NCBI RefSeq assembly: GCF_910577135.1
Contig: NZ_CAJTLL010000002.1
Coordinates: 120,956-184,955, forward strand
DNA from: an uncultured Helicobacter sp.
Lineage (GTDB): Bacteria > Campylobacterota > Campylobacteria > Campylobacterales > Helicobacteraceae
Direction of reading: 5' to 3'
Length of the DNA: 64,000 nucleotides
Part shown: one piece after another, positions 62,106 through 64,000 of the stretch
Layout of the letters: each line of letters opens with the position of its first letter
Numbering within the stretch: the first letter of the stretch is position 1
The notes under the pieces: generated by a model
What the model was told of the DNA's origin: nothing
What the model saw: the letters and a program-made list of their open reading frames with translations, nothing else
Database searches by the model: none
Position numbers and translations under genes: made by a program

Positions 62106-62126
62106 ACAATATGTAATTTAAATTTT
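62106..62126. repeat. Direct repeat upstream of metE, copy 1
   Basis: ACAATATGTAATTTAAATTT then T, found again exactly at 62217-62237. It includes the palindrome AATTTAAATT. Copy 1 is about 50-70 bases before the metE ATG, so it may overlap the promoter. Confidence 0.7.
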
Positions 62127-62216
62127 TTGTTTATAGATTTACGGCTTTTATTGCTTGTAAATACATCTATATACCTAAAAATAGGGATTCTAAAGTAGGA
62201 TACAAAAAGTAGCATT

Positions 62217-62237
62217 ACAATATGTAATTTAAATTTT
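62217..62237. repeat. Direct repeat upstream of metE, copy 2
   Basis: Exact copy of 62106-62126, 111 bases further from metE. Confidence 0.7.
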
Positions 62238-62450
62238 GCGTTTGAAAGCAAAAAATGACAAAACATTGCAAAGTCAATATGGAGATATCCAAAGTATAGA
62301 ATTTATTTTCTACACTGTTGTAGCTAAGCTGCTATTTTCTTTATCAAGTAAAGTTTTATCGAACAAATCCTTAGCAACGGCAAGGGTAGTTGAAATAAAT
62401 AGTGTGTAGGTCAAGCCTACTACGAGTATTAAAGCATAATGTAAAAAAGC

Positions 62451-62459
62451 GGGGGGGGG
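62451..62459. repeat. Poly-G tract (9 G), noncoding
   Basis: Nine G between the OMP remnant and metE. No open frame of note crosses it on either strand, so it either marks a decayed gene or modulates something other than a reading frame. Confidence 0.85.
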
Positions 62460-62542
62460 CTTACAATCATTTATGTTGCCCATTCCCCACGAAGAGGAAT
62501 ACGCGCCGTGGCAATATAACAGCGCGATAATTAAAAACTAAG

Positions 62543-63267
62543 CTAGAATACATACGAATAACCCAATGTGCCTAAAACATTTGTGAAAGATGTGTTAGCA
62601 CCTGCATCAGTTTGCACATTAGTATAATCTATAGGCAATATTTCGGCAAGGACTTCAAAGCGATGTTTACCTACACTTAAAAACACTCCTGCATTAATTA
62701 ATGGACCAGTTTTTATACCATCTTGTCCAGAAAAATTGTCTTTATACATAAGCACAGCATATCCAAGCCCACACCGATCAAACCAAGACTACTTGTTTTA
62801 TCTTCTCCAATGCTCATACCTACCATAGCATCAATGTTTAAAGCAACTAAGATGAAAGTTTGTGTGGCGAGTTCAGCATTAGCACCCTTACTTGAAGCAA
62901 ATCCATTACCTGAATTCACATTAAGATAAGCGCGAAATCCTGATTGCGGGCTAAGGAACTTTTGATAACCTCCCATAAGCCCTGCAGTTGCAGCAAACGA
63001 ACTAATACTATCGCTACTTCCTGTTGTGCTATTGCTATAAGGTAATCCTCCTCCAAGACTTGTACCCACAAGAAATCCTGTTTTTTCATCTGTACTCTTT
63101 TTATTGATGGACTCTTGGTGCTTTTTGATGATTTCTTTTGCCTTTTGATAATCTGTCCATTGAGATTTTTCATTCCCACTCTCGCTTTTTTCATCCTCCT
63201 CATTAGCTAATGCCGCTGTATGTAAGCAGCAAAGCAACAGCAAACCTATTTTTAACCAATCCTTCAT
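62543..63267 (-). pseudogene. Outer-membrane protein interrupted by a frameshift
   Basis: The start has ATG 63267, GGAG 6-7 bases before, and a signal peptide MKDWLKIGLLLLCCLHTAALA. A charged linker (EEDEKSESGNEKSQWTDYQK) precedes barrel-like strands (GFLVGTSLGGGLPYSN, FILVALNIDAMVGMSIG). Near 62760 the frame GLIGVGLD.. runs to an early stop at 62713, while the other frame continues LGYAVLMYKDNFSGQDG, AGVFLSVGKHRFEVLAEILP and ends with GTLGYSYVF, a proper barrel C-terminus. One base inserted in GGCTTGGATATG would restore it. The broken spot is not a long homopolymer, so this is more likely decay or a sequencing error than phase variation. Confidence 0.8.
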
Positions 63268-64000
63268 TTTTTACTCCTTTTTTTTTAGAATGGAAAGAAC
63301 ATTGTATCATTTTTTTTGAAATCAATTTTTTTACATTTTATTGTCATTTATATTATTTTATATACTATTTTATACATTTTTAGTGAGATTATTGAATATT
63401 ATTTTGAATTATATTATATTTTAAAATAATATAAATGATACTTTTTACAAAACAATTTCCACCCTATAAGCCCTCAACAACAGAATTTTCACCTCCTTAA
63501 ATTTATGAAGATTAGATTCTCTATTTCCCTCTCTTAGGGGAATATATGTTTATCACCTATTCCCTCTTAGCCAAGAAAAAAAAGGGGGGGGGGGGCAGAA
63601 AAGCCTAAGCCGCAAAATCTACGGCTCTCTTTTATATGAGGGAGACTGGAAGGGAAAATTAAGAGGATAAAACTTCCATAATAAAGAAAAAAAAGGGACT
63701 TTTCTGTGGAAAGGGAAAGTTTTTGGATAAGATATGAAGATGCAAGGAGAAGCCACAAAAATACCCACAATTGAGAGCAACAAAAAATTCTTTTTGTAGA
63801 GGAAAATAAGTATTCACCTAAAATGCTTGTGCGCTTGTACTTACCTTAATCTTATAGAAAAATAAAAATAAGCAAAGATGGAAACTTAGTAAGTGATAAT
63901 TTAAGATTTGAAGGTTAAAACTATGGCAGAGAGGAAGGGATTCGATAAATATTGTTTATAATTCCCTCATATAGGGATTAAGGTTTCTTTTGTCCCCAAT
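63268..64000. other. AT-rich region without recognised genes
   Basis: About 730 bases to the window edge. The first 30 contain a run of nine T (63278-63286) next to the ribosome site of the OMP remnant. A run of 12 G preceded by eight A (63576-63595) lies in the middle. Open frames here are short and lack start signals. Nothing else could be supported; a gene beyond the edge may have its promoter here. Confidence 0.5.
63584..63595. repeat. Poly-G tract (12 G), noncoding
   Basis: Twelve G directly after a run of eight A. The longest G run in the window and outside any convincing gene. Slippage would change spacing rather than a reading frame, unless a minus-strand hydrophobic frame (63770-63567, TTG start) is real. 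Confidence 0.9.

Larger units (their letters stand above)
62058..62542. other. Leader and intergenic region upstream of metE
   Basis: 485 bases with no gene seen. It contains a 21-base direct repeat (62106-62126 and 62217-62237), a CTACACTGTTGTAGCTAAGC sequence near 62311 similar to that near 20780, and a noncoding run of 9 G at 62451-62459. No S-box or other methionine riboswitch fold was recognised. Confidence 0.5.

Noticed and set aside
62058..62542. A SAM or methionine riboswitch before metE
   Set aside because: None of the conserved cores could be found, and the strong feature is a DNA-like direct repeat rather than a structured leader.
63567..63770. Hydrophobic 67-codon minus-strand frame crossing the 12-G run
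   Set aside because: It would need a TTG start without a clear ribosome site, and it ends in a low-complexity Pro/Phe stretch made by the homopolymers.

Overview
The window reads as chromosome of an enterohepatic-type Helicobacter (Campylobacterota). The evidence is low G+C, Epsilon-specific genes (hobA, pflB, a cznABC-like efflux set), gene orders shared with H. pylori (ruvA - fapA-like - murJ - cysS; truA - lptF - pcm - nrdB; fliF - fliG - fliH - dxs; lysC - hobA - holB - folP), and many long poly-G tracts inside surface-glycan genes. No prophage, IS element or CRISPR array was seen. The only RNA gene found is a tRNA-Leu(UAG).

Layout. 1-2.75 kb (minus): the start of lgt, a STAS-like protein, a degenerate RsbW-like ATPase and a chemoreceptor whose sensor domain carries a c-type haem motif. 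2.77-8.2 kb: ruvA and a FapA-like protein (minus), then murJ-cysS (plus). 8.7-20.4 kb (minus): truA-lptF-A24 peptidase-pcm-nitrilase-nrdB, tRNA-Leu, then hisC-fliF-fliG-fliH-dxs. 21.0-23.5 kb (plus): phosphomannomutase and pyrC.

23.4-31.8 kb is the accessory core: an array of family-2 glycosyltransferases, a dead alpha-1,3-fucosyltransferase and a rearranged GT-B enzyme. Six poly-G tracts of 10-11 G lie here. Several genes are mosaics or fragments of one another. One tract is placed so that one added G would join two complete glycosyltransferases into a single polypeptide.

32.2-43.5 kb (plus): an alpha/beta hydrolase, lysC-hobA-holB-folP with a conserved unknown gene, and a heavy-metal RND efflux operon. 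44-47.5 kb: an HTH-like regulator, a broken outer-membrane protein with a poly-T tract upstream, and a small exported peptide beside a new-looking beta-barrel protein. 47.5-54.2 kb: a ferric-complex uptake locus (FecE, FecD, TonB-dependent receptor; divergently an unusual two-domain protein and a binding protein). 54.2-63.3 kb (minus): pflB-serS, a BI-1 family protein, metE-metF and a second broken outer-membrane protein. Intergenic regions near 8.3, 20.5, 31.9 and 43.7 kb share pieces of dispersed repeats, including a hairpin whose stem differs between copies but stays paired.
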